Source: Erysipelotrichaceae bacterium (GTDB taxonomy: Bacteria > Bacillota_I > Bacilli_A > Erysipelotrichales > Erysipelotrichaceae). From it: DNA of 35,700 nucleotides. Location of the stretch: NCBI GenBank assembly GCA_017512285.1, contig JAFWGU010000037.1, positions 1-35,700 of the forward strand, in the 5' to 3' direction. The translations under genes and the position numbers were made by a program. Below, piece by piece: positions 15,762 to 24,193 of this stretch (positions are counted from its first letter, which is position 1; each line of letters opens with the position of its first letter). The notes under the pieces are model-generated. The model saw nothing but the letters and a program-made list of their open reading frames with translations, was not told where the DNA came from and ran no database searches.

Positions 15762-16244
15762 TTATTGTGCTTTTTTCACCATAGTTTCCAAGGACATAGG
15801 AGCATCAGCAGGAACACTCTGCTGTAATACTTTCTTGCCCATGTTTGCAATTTCCTTAAGATCAGCAATATCCTGCTGGTCTACGAACACCTTTTTCTGA
15901 ATCTGCTTCTTGCCTTCAGCGTGTCTCATGCAGGCTGCGTTGACTTCCGGGATCTCCGGAACCAGCTTGCACAGATTCAATGCATTCTGAGCATCACGGC
16001 AGGTAACAAGGATCTTTTCTCTTGCGTGTGCCGGATCCTGCAGATACTTGACAGCGTCATCAATTTTCAGGATGTTCAGTTTTACATATTTTGGCTTGCT
16101 CAGCTGAGCCGTAACGATGTTCAGCTGATTTGAAGCATACTCATCATCTGCGACTACTACTGAGTTAACCTTGAGAGAAGGTACCCAAAGTACTATGATC
16201 TCTCCGTGAAACAGTCTGTCATCAATTCTTAATTGCGTAATCAT
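15762..16244 (-). CDS. PTS mannose-family EIIB component
   Basis: This 160-residue cytoplasmic protein is the phosphocarrier EIIB. The N-terminal LRIDDRLFHGEI contains the His that accepts phosphate from EIIA, and VVVADDEYASN is the following conserved loop. ATG at 16244 is preferred over the upstream frame because AAGGAGG lies seven bases before it. It has no fused EIIA domain, unlike ManX, and no EIIA gene is found anywhere in this operon. Phosphate must therefore come from an EIIA encoded elsewhere. The following gene EIIC begins 24 bases later. Confidence 0.93.
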   Translation of the reverse strand: MITQLRIDDRLFHGEIIVLWVPSLKVNSVVVADDEYASNQLNIVTAQLSKPKYVKLNILKIDDAVKYLQDPAHAREKILVTCRDAQNALNLCKLVPEIPEVNAACMRHAEGKKQIQKKVFVDQQDIADLKEIANMGKKVLQQSVPADAPMSLETMVKKAQ

Positions 16245-16274
16245 ATGAACTCCTCCTTTTCCCAAATGGTATGA

Positions 16275-17360
16275 TTATACGAACTTGCTGCTCATCTTCT
16301 TGTGAAACAGCGGATCACTCGGGTAGTTGGGGTTGATGCCCCTGCCCGTAGAAATGCGGTATGAGATGATGTGGGTCGGTATGATGTATTCAATGAAGTA
16401 GAAGTCCTCATCATCGATGAAATCAATGTCGAGAGATCTTTCATCATGGAATCCGTTTGTGTCCTTGCAGATGACGAACTGATGTTCGGTCAGCGGACTC
16501 AATACCTCCTTGAGCTTTAAAGTACGTGCAAAGTACTCATCATGAGTATTTGCGAGATAAACCATGTAGGCTTCTTCGTGAATTGAATGGTAGATGCCGT
16601 GCATGAACTCTTCCAGTTCATACCAGGCTGTCTGGAACCTGCCGGTTTCCAGAACCTTCAGAGCTGCCTCTTCAATGGTTCCCTTGTTGGCACCATATCC
16701 GACGAACAGCATTCTGTAGCACTGTCTGAATTCCTCGGCGTGCTCGTCATACCACTTGTCTGACTTCGTTGCGATGTTGGTCAGATTCTGACATGTAGCT
16801 GTCAGTCTTGCGATGTAACCGTCATATTCCTCTTCAGTAATGCGGCCGTTTTTCAGGGCATACTCAAGAGCACATATGCATAAGGTCACCATTTCGCAGA
16901 CATAGCTCTTTGACTTCGGAGAGCAGTCTTCCTCACCATGATCCAGGAATACCTTGTACTGATTCAGTTCAGCATATGGCGAACTCAGATCGTTGGTCAC
17001 TGCGATGCCCGTGCCTCCGCACTTCTTGGCATATTCAATGGCCTGAATCGTATTCTTGCTGGTACCTGTAGCTGAAATGCCGATGACTGCACAGCTTTCA
17101 TCAATGATGTGCTCACCATTTGAAATTGAAGTTGGCAGAACGACGAAAGTCGGAATGCCGGTCATCTTCTCAAAGAAGATCCTGCTGGCTTCCGGTGAAT
17201 AGTTAGAGGTACCTGCCCCTGTAATCAGTACTCTGGAGATGTTTTCAGTCATCGCCTTCAGGAACTCCTCAGTTATTTCCTTACGGTTACTGATTATCCT
17301 TTCTGAATAAAACGTGGACTGATAAATGTAATCGTGCATGTTACCTAAAAAAGTTTTCAT
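16275..17360 (-). CDS. SIS-domain sugar isomerase/deglycase, copy 1 (FrlB/GfrE/AgaS-like)
   Basis: This 361-residue double-SIS protein is the first gene of the operon. Sugar-phosphate-binding segments are VLITGAGTSNYSPEA (about residue 42) and VIGISATGTSKNTIQ (about residue 92), and a CSPKSKSYVCEM segment corresponds to GPKTKGYQATM in the second copy. YELEEFMHGIYHSIHEE near residue 245 preserves the Glu and His seen in the other protein. The two paralogues differ at almost all other positions, so they probably act on two related substrates or two steps. In the Salmonella gfr operon a mannose-type PTS is accompanied by two such deglycases; in aga operons by one SIS deaminase. GGAG precedes the ATG by about ten bases. 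Confidence 0.86.
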   Translation of the reverse strand: MKTFLGNMHDYIYQSTFYSERIISNRKEITEEFLKAMTENISRVLITGAGTSNYSPEASRIFFEKMTGIPTFVVLPTSISNGEHIIDESCAVIGISATGTSKNTIQAIEYAKKCGGTGIAVTNDLSSPYAELNQYKVFLDHGEEDCSPKSKSYVCEMVTLCICALEYALKNGRITEEEYDGYIARLTATCQNLTNIATKSDKWYDEHAEEFRQCYRMLFVGYGANKGTIEEAALKVLETGRFQTAWYELEEFMHGIYHSIHEEAYMVYLANTHDEYFARTLKLKEVLSPLTEHQFVICKDTNGFHDERSLDIDFIDDEDFYFIEYIIPTHIISYRISTGRGINPNYPSDPLFHKKMSSKFV

Positions 17361-17441
17361 AAATAAAAATCTCCGTATTATCAGTTCTATCTTTAACTAC
17401 ATATTAGCACCAATAAATACCTAATACAACTGATTAACTAT

Positions 17442-17511
17442 GTAATATGCATAATACCTATATATTTTACGAAATATCTGTTTCCAACAACCTTACTTAA
17501 ACGTTTTCGAA
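17442..17511 (-). promoter_or_regulatory. Candidate promoter, operator palindrome and cre-like site of the sugar operon
   Basis: On the minus strand, TTGGAA (17487-17482) and TATATA (17464-17459) are 17 bases apart. Immediately downstream, where transcription would start, GTAATATGCATAATAC (17442-17457) is a 16-bp palindrome with a single mismatched pair, a good operator candidate. Upstream of the -35, TTCGAAAACGTTTAA (17511-17497) resembles a CcpA cre site with two or three departures. Further down the leader, 17402-17407 and 17421-17426 are an inverted pair TATTAG/CTAATA. No regulator gene is encoded beside the operon. Confidence 0.4.
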
Positions 17512-17522
17512 CTAAGACGCAC

Positions 17523-17568
17523 AAAAAAAAAAGAGACCGTTACGGACAGAATATCCGCCTGTGGCCTC
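17523..17568 (-). terminator. Second (distal) terminator after the LCP gene
   Basis: GAGGCC and GGTCTC close a hairpin (one G-U pair), with an inner CGGA/UCCG stem, followed on the minus strand by ten U residues (17532-17523). It backs up the stronger terminator at 17587-17623 and isolates the sugar operon promoter from upstream transcription. Confidence 0.65.
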
Positions 17569-17586
17569 CCTTTTAATTTGTCAGTC

Positions 17587-17623
17587 AAAAAAAAGAAAGC
17601 ATACAGCTGAACTGCATGCTTTC
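17587..17623 (-). terminator. Primary terminator of the LCP gene
   Basis: On the minus strand GAAAGCAT-G-CAG and CTG-T-ATGCTTTC make a 12-bp stem (one G-U pair) with a five-base loop, followed by eight U residues (17594-17587). It starts four bases after the LCP stop codon. Confidence 0.9.
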
Positions 17624-17626
17624 CTT

Positions 17627-19204
17627 TTATTCTATCGTTATTATTTCGCCGTCAATTACTTTGTCTATAAGTGACTGTGCTTTATATACGTCATTTGTAT
17701 CGACGATGAACACGCTGTATAGTACACCAGATGCTGACCCCATGGCATAACTGGTTCTCATATCGCCATAGCCACTGAGTCCGAACATGTTGATGTTCCA
17801 GGTTGCCATGTCATCCAGCTGCATCTGAACCAGACCGTATATCTGGTTTATGTTCAAATCAGTTGCGAATGTTCCCTCAACAGCCTTTAACAGATCAGTG
17901 ATGTGGGTTATGACGCTTACGGAAGTGACTTTGTTCAGAATGGCCTTCATTACCATGGCCTGATGCTGATTTCTCATTTCATCTCCGGTAATTCCGGCAT
18001 CCGGATTGTAATACTTCCTTTCACGGCAGTAAGTCAGGGCAGCTGCACCATCCAGATGCAGATCGCCTACCTCGAAGGTATATTCCCTGTATACGTGATT
18101 GCCGTACTCATCAGGTACGTAGTTTTCAAAGGTTGTCTCAAAATAATACGGATTATATACGTCTACCCCACCCAGTGCATCAATTACGTTGATCAGGGAT
18201 GAGAAGTTGATCCTCACGAAATAGTTGATGTCAACATCCATGAAGTAGCTTACTGTCTCGATCCAGTCATTGATGCCGTATACCGTGGCATGAGTAAGCT
18301 TGTCCATGGCATAGGACTCGCCCCATAACGGTACGTATGAATCTCTTGGTATGGTAATGATCAGTACCTGCTTGGTTGTCGGGTTGACTGTTACCAGCAT
18401 GTTGACGTCTGTTCTGCCCTGATAACCGGCAGTGTCCAGTATCTCGTCATAGTCCCAGGAATCGTTACCGCCGATGAGGACAACAAATGGTTCAGACGTA
18501 ATGTTTTCAACGGCTGCCGTATCATATGACAGCTGAACCTTGTGCTCTATGGTATAGATCTTCTTTGTTCTGTCCCTGAAATCCTCAAAGTCCGCATTTC
18601 CGGTAAGGATCGTCTCATATGACTCATTCAGCAGGATGGCCTTGATATTTCCTGAATAAAGATCATCCACAGCCGTGTACAGATCTTCATACTCCCTAGT
18701 TGGAACACTCTTGCCTTCAAGTTCCTTGGTAATTACCTTCAGTGAATACCCCTGATACTCAGTATCCAGTTTCTTCTGGATGCCGATCTCCACATCATTG
18801 AGATCCCTGACTTCATTGATCGGGGAATCTGCCAGCGTATAGACACTGAAGTTCAGAGTTCCTTCTTCCGGGACATCCGTGAACATTCTTTCAATTCTGC
18901 CCTGATATTCCGGAATCTTTACGACACCGATGACCAGTGCTGCGCAGATGATTCCTTCCATGATTATCTGCAGGATCTTGTTCAGATTATTCACGTTTGG
19001 TAAGAAGGCAAATATGCCGAAGAATACATTTATGCCAATCAGTGAATACCTGGTAATGTCAATGTATTTCTGTGGCAGAACACCGATCCCGCTTACCAGC
19101 TGATAGACCCTGTAACTGAAATAAATGGTTGCCAGGGCTACGGCAACTGCCAGAATGTACACGAATATATTAGGCTTTCCAGTTTTCTTTTTGTTATTAG
19201 CCAT
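17627..19204 (-). CDS. LytR-CpsA-Psr (LCP) family cell-wall glycopolymer ligase
   Basis: This membrane protein of 525 residues should transfer a lipid-linked glycopolymer, such as the polysaccharide or a teichoic acid, to peptidoglycan. Three to four hydrophobic segments occupy about residues 12-125. A non-LCP extracellular domain follows (about 135-240), whose DVEIGIQKKLDTEYQGY and NIKAILLNESY pieces resemble a solute-binding-protein-like fold. The LCP domain then shows GRTDVNMLVTVNP, IITIPRDSYV and TYCRERKYY...GDEMRNQHQ with its conserved Asp and Arg residues. ATG at 19204 is chosen because GGAGTGG lies before it and the promoter lies within the longer frame. It is a single-gene transcript, divergent from the lipoprotein gene. 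Confidence 0.92.
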   Translation of the reverse strand: MANNKKKTGKPNIFVYILAVAVALATIYFSYRVYQLVSGIGVLPQKYIDITRYSLIGINVFFGIFAFLPNVNNLNKILQIIMEGIICAALVIGVVKIPEYQGRIERMFTDVPEEGTLNFSVYTLADSPINEVRDLNDVEIGIQKKLDTEYQGYSLKVITKELEGKSVPTREYEDLYTAVDDLYSGNIKAILLNESYETILTGNADFEDFRDRTKKIYTIEHKVQLSYDTAAVENITSEPFVVLIGGNDSWDYDEILDTAGYQGRTDVNMLVTVNPTTKQVLIITIPRDSYVPLWGESYAMDKLTHATVYGINDWIETVSYFMDVDINYFVRINFSSLINVIDALGGVDVYNPYYFETTFENYVPDEYGNHVYREYTFEVGDLHLDGAAALTYCRERKYYNPDAGITGDEMRNQHQAMVMKAILNKVTSVSVITHITDLLKAVEGTFATDLNINQIYGLVQMQLDDMATWNINMFGLSGYGDMRTSYAMGSASGVLYSVFIVDTNDVYKAQSLIDKVIDGEIITIE

Positions 19205-19228
19205 GTTACCACTCCTTGAAACAAGACG

Positions 19229-19258
19229 ATTATATATCAATGTCACAAAAGTTGTCAA
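19229..19258 (-). promoter_or_regulatory. Consensus promoter of the LCP gene
   Basis: On the minus strand a perfect -35 TTGACA (19258-19253) and a perfect -10 TATAAT (19234-19229) are 18 bases apart, just upstream of the ribosome site. The -35 shares its bases with the -35 of the divergent lipoprotein promoter. Confidence 0.82.
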
Positions 19259-19280
19259 AAACGCGATAACTCTGTATATT
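19252..19280 (+). promoter_or_regulatory. Promoter of the lipoprotein gene, overlapping the divergent one
   Basis: TTGTCA (19252-19257), 17 bases, TATATT (19275-19280), then an AGAGGTG ribosome site ending eight bases before the ATG at 19303. Five bases of the -35 coincide with the -35 of the opposite promoter, so polymerase should not bind both at once. Confidence 0.72.
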
Positions 19281-19302
19281 ATAAATAAGAGGTGTAATAA
19301 AA

Positions 19303-20379
19303 ATGAAAAAGATAATAACAGTACTGCTGACACTGCTGGTGGTCCTGGTTTTTGCCGGTTGTTCACCAAGTGATAAACCGGATCCGGGAGAAAGCGACTA
19401 CATTCCAGCTGACAAACTGGATTCTGATATTCTCGAAGTGACGATGCTGGAAGGCAAGACGTTCCAGCTTAACATCAAGGTGCTGCCTGAAGGCGCTACT
19501 GATACCGGACTGGTATACAAGTCCCTTAACACGGCTGTTGCCACAGTTGATGAAAACGGACTGGTCACCGCCGTTAAGGAAGGCGTGACCGACATAATGG
19601 TAATGTACGAGAAGGACAGCAAGCTTAACCTGCCCATCCACATCATCGTTAAGGCAAATGAGAGCGATCCTGGTCCTTCACCGTCACCAAGTCCTGAGCC
19701 AGATCCGTCACCTTCACCTGGTGATGATTCTGATTTCCATGTTCTGTATCATTACGTAAACATCAGAGAAGGCGTAAATCCGGAATACTATCCGCAGATC
19801 ACTTTCTATGACAATGGCGAATTCAAATTCTATGAGAACATGTATGAAGGAATGGTAACCTATCTTGGAACCTATTCAATCGACGGTCCGGATGTAACGG
19901 TTTATTCTGATTACGTCAGGTATGGCCAGAGCATTTCACCTGCTGACATAGGCGAACTGCATTTCTACAAGCTGTCAGACAAGTACCTGATCATGAAATC
20001 AGCTGCTTATCTGAGTGAGTATGACGACATATTCGTAAGCGGAACTGATAAGCCTGAACTGGCATATGTCTATTACTTCCCGATGGACGGCATCGCAGAT
20101 GACGCCATGACCAGAATCGAGATGTACACAGACAGAACGTTCATTTATTACGAAAACTTCTATGCAGGAATTGATGAAGTCCATGGCGTATTCTTTACCG
20201 ACGACGGTGTGACCTTTGTATTCACCCCAACAGCCCCCGTCTACAGCAATTCCGGATTTGAATACAAGCAGTTCAGATGTGAAGAGACTCAGGCAGGGTT
20301 CAAGCTGCTTGATGACTTACGCGGAATCGGCAAGGGTGACCTGTTCACGAAGTACAACAACTTCCTGGCACAGGGATAA
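19303..20379 (+). CDS. Cell-surface lipoprotein with bacterial Ig-like domain
   Basis: This 358-residue protein is an exported lipoprotein. The signal peptide LLTLLVVLVFAGC has a lipobox ending in Cys at about residue 20. Residues about 42-115 form a BIG2-type Ig-like domain (LNIKVLPEGATDTGLVYKS, TAVATVDENGLVTAVKEGV). Residues about 118-140 are a Pro-Ser-Asp linker (repeats of SPSP). The remaining 220 residues have two similar halves, each with the pattern F-Y-DNGEFKFYENMYEGM or Y-TDRTFIYYENFYAGI followed by a G-T/V-F-DG-VT strand; they read as a beta-rich duplicated domain of unknown role. The function is unknown. It has its own promoter and a strong terminator, and is divergent from the LCP gene. 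Confidence 0.88.
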   Translation: MKKIITVLLTLLVVLVFAGCSPSDKPDPGESDYIPADKLDSDILEVTMLEGKTFQLNIKVLPEGATDTGLVYKSLNTAVATVDENGLVTAVKEGVTDIMVMYEKDSKLNLPIHIIVKANESDPGPSPSPSPEPDPSPSPGDDSDFHVLYHYVNIREGVNPEYYPQITFYDNGEFKFYENMYEGMVTYLGTYSIDGPDVTVYSDYVRYGQSISPADIGELHFYKLSDKYLIMKSAAYLSEYDDIFVSGTDKPELAYVYYFPMDGIADDAMTRIEMYTDRTFIYYENFYAGIDEVHGVFFTDDGVTFVFTPTAPVYSNSGFEYKQFRCEETQAGFKLLDDLRGIGKGDLFTKYNNFLAQG

Positions 20380-20398
20380 AACATAGAAATGACAAAGA

Positions 20399-20433
20399 GA
20401 AACCTGAGCAGACGCTCAGGTTTCTTTTTTTTT
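20399..20433 (+). terminator. Terminator of the lipoprotein gene
   Basis: GAAACCTGAGC (20399-20409) and GCTCAGGTTTC (20414-20424) form an 11-bp perfect stem with the loop AGAC, followed by nine T residues. Confidence 0.93.
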
Positions 20434-20539
20434 GTCCCCAGACCCAAAGCCCTCATCATAAGTCAATGCACGGTATTAACAATACATTATAACGATGCGG
20501 TCGTGCGCGATTCGGGCAAAACACTAAGATAAATAATGT

Positions 20540-20563
20540 AAAAACGAATCTGCCCCGCAATTC
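20540..20563 (-). terminator. Probable terminator of the suf operon
   Basis: On the minus strand GAAT-TGC and GCA-(G)-ATTC pair around a GGG loop with one bulged G, followed by GUUUUU. It lies about 80 bases after the stop of the DIP1984-family gene. The rest of 20434-20640 holds no gene or structure I can name. Confidence 0.5.
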
Positions 20564-20640
20564 AAGATCCCTTTAGTGTGTGAACTCATTCATTCTCAGT
20601 CACAGAGATCGCATTCGCCCTTAAGACTACACCTTTGATT

Positions 20641-21093
20641 TTACTTCAGTTCAATTTTCCAGTTGGCTTCCTGAATCCTATTATCAAGTTCTCTTAATTC
20701 CTTGCTCATTCTGTCGACATCCTTCTGGAATGATTCGACATTGATGGTGGAGAGAACTTTGATCTCCGTCCTGGTTGCTCTTGAGGTATTGGAACTTGCC
20801 GTAGACAGAACGCTTCTGTAAGCATCAATCTTCTGCTTCAGAGTATCCCTTCTGGCAATAAGTTCAGTCAGGGTGACACCTTCAACCTTGGCACGGCTGT
20901 TGGTGAGGTTGATCCTGATGATCAGTTCCTCTAACTGCTTCAGTCCGTCGTTGTACTGCTTGAACAGTTCAGACGGTTTTTCATTCGGCTGTTCGCCTTC
21001 CTGTACCAGAGCATTGCTGCTCATGCGGTATTCCAGCTGGTTAAGCTGCTTCTTCAGGTCACTTCTGGCCTGTAACGCTTCTGCTAATTTCAT
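20641..21093 (-). CDS. DIP1984-family (septicolysin-like) coiled-coil protein
   Basis: This 150-residue protein is almost all charged amphipathic helix, beginning LAEALQARSDLKKQLNQLEYRM, the hallmark of the DIP1984 family, sometimes called septicolysin. NLTNSRAKVEGVTLTELIARRD and a C-terminal MSKELRELDNRIQEANWK helix complete the family pattern. There is no signal peptide. Its biochemical role is not established. Its ATG overlaps the TAA of sufB (TAATG), so it is translated as the last gene of the Fe-S operon. The coupling suggests, but does not show, a link to Fe-S assembly. Confidence 0.85.
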   Translation of the reverse strand: MKLAEALQARSDLKKQLNQLEYRMSSNALVQEGEQPNEKPSELFKQYNDGLKQLEELIIRINLTNSRAKVEGVTLTELIARRDTLKQKIDAYRSVLSTASSNTSRATRTEIKVLSTINVESFQKDVDRMSKELRELDNRIQEANWKIELK

Positions 21094-22508
21094 TATCCTA
21101 CAGCTCCTTCCATGTCTATCTTCAGTAACTGATTGAGCTCTACGGCATATTCAACCGGCAGTTCCTTGGTAAACGGCTCTAAGAAGCCCATGATTATCAT
21201 CTGGGTTGCCTGCTGCTCGGTAAGGCCTCTGCTCATCAGATAGAATAATTCCTCATCGGAGATCTTTGATACCGTGGCCTCATGCTCAAGAGTACAGTTA
21301 TCGTTCTGTACCGTATTGGCAGGAATGGTATCGCTGTTTGAAAGTTGGTCAAGAATCAGCGTATCACACTCGATCTTGGTTCTGGCATTGTCTGCCTTTG
21401 GGCCGATGTACATCCAGTCACGGAAGTTTGCATAGCCGCCATTGCGGGCAATGGACTTCGAAATGATCGAACTTGATGTATTTGGTGCCAGGTGGATCAT
21501 CTTGGCTCCTGTATCCTGGATCTGATTCTTATTGGCAACGGCAATCGTAATTGTCATGCCCTTTGCCCCTTCTTCAGCCAGTATGCAGGCCGGATACTTC
21601 ATGGTGATGTGTGAACCGATGTTGCCGTCCACCCATTCCATTAAACCGTTTCTGTCAACTCTGGCTCTCTTTGTCGTCAGATTAAGTACGTTAGTTGACC
21701 AGTTCTGAACCGTTGAATAACGGCACTTGGCGTCTTCCTTGACGTAGATCTCAACTACGGCTGCGTGCAGAGAGTCCTTCTTGTAAATCGGTGCGGTACA
21801 GCCTTCCACGTAGTGCAGATTGGCTCCCTTGTCAACGATGATGATGGTTCTTTCAAACTGACCCATCTGCTCGGAGTTGATGCGGAAGTAAGACTGTAAC
21901 GGCTTATCAAGCGTTACTCCAGGAGGAACATAGATGAATGAACCGCCGGAGAATACGGCGCTGTTAAGAGCCGCAAACTTGTTATCGGTGTAAGGAACCA
22001 GTTTTCCCAGATACTCCCTTACTAATTCAGGACAGTACTTGATGGCACTGTCGGTATCCAAGAAGATGACACCTTTATCCTGTACTTCCTGTAACATGTT
22101 GTGATATACGGCCTCTGACTCATACTGTGTGGTTACCCCGGCAAGGAACTTCTGCTCGCTTTCCGGGATGCCCAGTCTGTCAAAGGTATTCTTGATGGTT
22201 TCCGGTACGTCTTCCCAGTCGGAAGCCTTATTCTCACTGGACTTGATGAAGTATGTATAGTCATCAAAGTTCAGATCGCTCAGATCAGGTCCCCAGGTCT
22301 GCACCGGCATCTTTTCAAAGGTCTCAAAGGCCTTTAATCTGTAGTCCAGTACCCAGTCCGGTTCACCCTTGATCTTTGATATGGTTATTACGGTGTCTCT
22401 GGTAAGACCCTTGCCCGTGGTAAACAGGGTGGTGTTCTCATCATAGAACCCGTACTGATAGTCATCCTGTGACTGGAAGATCTCCTGGTTTTTCTTATTC
22501 TCCGTCAT
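21093..22508 (-). CDS. sufB: Fe-S cluster scaffold protein SufB
   Basis: This 471-residue SufB is the scaffold subunit of the SufBC2D complex on which Fe-S clusters are assembled in the cytoplasm. Family stretches include [70 protein letters not shown] and [12 protein letters not shown]; the C-terminal core contains LIMGFLEPF-type sequence ([14 protein letters not shown]). Length matches the family. The start overlaps the end of sufU by 14 bases. In this operon sufB is separated from sufC and sufD by sufS and sufU, the gene order usual in Bacillota. Confidence 0.97.
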   Translation of the reverse strand: MTENKKNQEIFQSQDDYQYGFYDENTTLFTTGKGLTRDTVITISKIKGEPDWVLDYRLKAFETFEKMPVQTWGPDLSDLNFDDYTYFIKSSENKASDWEDVPETIKNTFDRLGIPESEQKFLAGVTTQYESEAVYHNMLQEVQDKGVIFLDTDSAIKYCPELVREYLGKLVPYTDNKFAALNSAVFSGGSFIYVPPGVTLDKPLQSYFRINSEQMGQFERTIIIVDKGANLHYVEGCTAPIYKKDSLHAAVVEIYVKEDAKCRYSTVQNWSTNVLNLTTKRARVDRNGLMEWVDGNIGSHITMKYPACILAEEGAKGMTITIAVANKNQIQDTGAKMIHLAPNTSSSIISKSIARNGGYANFRDWMYIGPKADNARTKIECDTLILDQLSNSDTIPANTVQNDNCTLEHEATVSKISDEELFYLMSRGLTEQQATQMIIMGFLEPFTKELPVEYAVELNQLLKIDMEGAVG

Positions 22509-22950
22509 GACCTTCCTCGCTTTCCCTGATCAGCTGTTCAAGTCCATGCCAGCCGATGGTTGCGCATTTGATGCGGTTGGCCTGCTTGCTGACACCCTGT
22601 AAGGCAACAGCTTCTTCAAGCAGATCCTCATCGTATTCCCTGCCATCGATCATCGCATAGTAGGCATCAATGATCTTTCTGGCTTCCTCCAGGCTCTTGC
22701 CCAGTACCAGGTCAGCCATGATTGAAGTGCTGGCCGTGGATATCGTACAGGCCTTGCCGTCAAAGTTGACATCCTTGATGATGCCATCCTCGATCTTAGC
22801 CTGAACATGGATGTCGTCTATGCATGACTCTGAAGCCATGTGCGTGTTCAAATAAGCCGGATCAGCTACCAGCTTATGATGATGAGGATATTCATAATGA
22901 TCCATGATGATCTGTCTCAAGATCATTGGATCCTTTAATAAACCTGCCAT
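22495..22950 (-). CDS. sufU: SufU, zinc-dependent sulfur-transfer protein
   Basis: This 151-residue SufU accepts persulfide sulfur from SufS. The zinc ligands and sulfur-acceptor cysteines are visible: SCIDDIHVQ (Cys and Asp, about residues 42-44), GKACTIS (about residue 67) and [13 protein letters not shown] (about residue 128). The insert [21 protein letters not shown] between the second and third cysteines is typical of SufU as opposed to IscU. It is encoded ten bases after sufS and overlaps sufB. Confidence 0.96.
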   Translation of the reverse strand: MAGLLKDPMILRQIIMDHYEYPHHHKLVADPAYLNTHMASESCIDDIHVQAKIEDGIIKDVNFDGKACTISTASTSIMADLVLGKSLEEARKIIDAYYAMIDGREYDEDLLEEAVALQGVSKQANRIKCATIGWHGLEQLIRESEEGHDGE

Positions 22951-22960
22951 GTCTTACCCC

Positions 22961-24193
22961 CTAAAAGAAGATTCCGATGCAGTTTTCAATGGTGCAGGTC
23001 CTTACGGCCTCCACCAGTGCATCCACGTCTTCTTTCGTGTTATAGAAATACAGTGAGCTGCGTATCGTATCATCAGTCTTCAGGAAATCTACCAGGATCT
23101 TGGCGCAGTGGTTGCCGCTTCTTACGGCAATGCCCTGTGAAGCCAGATAGCCGGCAGCGTCCTGAGAGAAGATGCCCTTGACGTTGAATGTCACGATGCC
23201 GCTGTCTCCATTCGGATTGTACAGTATGACATTATCCAGTTTCTCAAGCTGTCTCACCAGATAATCTCTCAGTTCTCTTTCATGGGCAGCGATGTTGTCA
23301 AAGCCGATATCCATAAGATAACTGGCGGCTGCACCCATGCCCATGATGCCTTCAATGTTCTGAGTGCCGGACTCAAACTTGTAAGGCGATTCCTTTAATA
23401 TCACGTCACCGCAGCTGAAGAATCTGGCATTGCTGCCGCCACCCAGACATAACGGTTCCGTTTCCTTCAGTAATTCACTCTTGCCGTACATGACACCCAT
23501 GCCTGAAGGTCCGCACATCTTGTGAGCGGAGAAGCACAGGAAGTCACAGTCCATGTCCTTTACGTCCGTATGGCCATGAGGTACTGACTGAGCCCCATCA
23601 ACCAGCATTCTGGCGCCGATCTCATGGGCCAGTCTGCACATTTCCTTGACAGGAGCCCTGTAACCCAATACATTGCCGATTTCAGCTACGGCAACGAACC
23701 TGACGCCTTCATGAAGGGCCTTCCTGAAGTTCTCTATCGTCAGTCTTCCCTCTTCATTCAGAGGAATGTATTCGATCTTAAACCCGCACTCATCTGCCAG
23801 TCTGAACCACGGCAGTACGTTTGAGGCGTGTTCGGCTTCAGTGATAAGTATTACATCACCCTTTTTAAGGTGAGTTCTGACATAACCCCAGGCAACCTGG
23901 TTTACGCCATAGGTGGTTCCGGATGTATAGGCAACTTCCAGAGGATCGCAGTTCAGCATCCTGGCGATGATTTTTCTGGTTTCCTCATACAGCTGATCAA
24001 CCTTCTGAGAAAGTTCATAGTCACCTCTGTGGGCATTGGCCGTTATGTCGCAGTAAAAGTGGTTAACCGCCTCGATGACCTGCCTTGGCTTTAATGTCGT
24101 GGCGCTGTTATCGAGATAGGCTAAAGGATGACCGTTCATGGTCTTGCCCTGCAGCATCGGGAAGTCTTTTCTGATCTCATTTACATCGAACAT
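22961..24193 (-). CDS. sufS: Cysteine desulfurase SufS
   Basis: This 410-residue PLP enzyme takes sulfur from L-cysteine and leaves alanine, passing a persulfide to SufU. The N-terminal IRKDFPMLQG and YLDNSATTLKP are typical of group II desulfurases. The PLP lysine is in CFSAHKMCGPSGMGV (about residue 224) and the catalytic cysteine in VRSGNHCAKILVDF (about residue 363), where Asn replaces the first His of the usual RSGHHCA. A 13-base overlap with sufD implies coupled translation. Confidence 0.97.
   Translation of the reverse strand: MFDVNEIRKDFPMLQGKTMNGHPLAYLDNSATTLKPRQVIEAVNHFYCDITANAHRGDYELSQKVDQLYEETRKIIARMLNCDPLEVAYTSGTTYGVNQVAWGYVRTHLKKGDVILITEAEHASNVLPWFRLADECGFKIEYIPLNEEGRLTIENFRKALHEGVRFVAVAEIGNVLGYRAPVKEMCRLAHEIGARMLVDGAQSVPHGHTDVKDMDCDFLCFSAHKMCGPSGMGVMYGKSELLKETEPLCLGGGSNARFFSCGDVILKESPYKFESGTQNIEGIMGMGAAASYLMDIGFDNIAAHERELRDYLVRQLEKLDNVILYNPNGDSGIVTFNVKGIFSQDAAGYLASQGIAVRSGNHCAKILVDFLKTDDTIRSSLYFYNTKEDVDALVEAVRTCTIENCIGIFF

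Noticed and set aside
20434-20640. Possible small RNA or gene between the lipoprotein and suf terminators
   Set aside because: Apart from the terminators no promoter pair, reading frame or stable structure was convincing.
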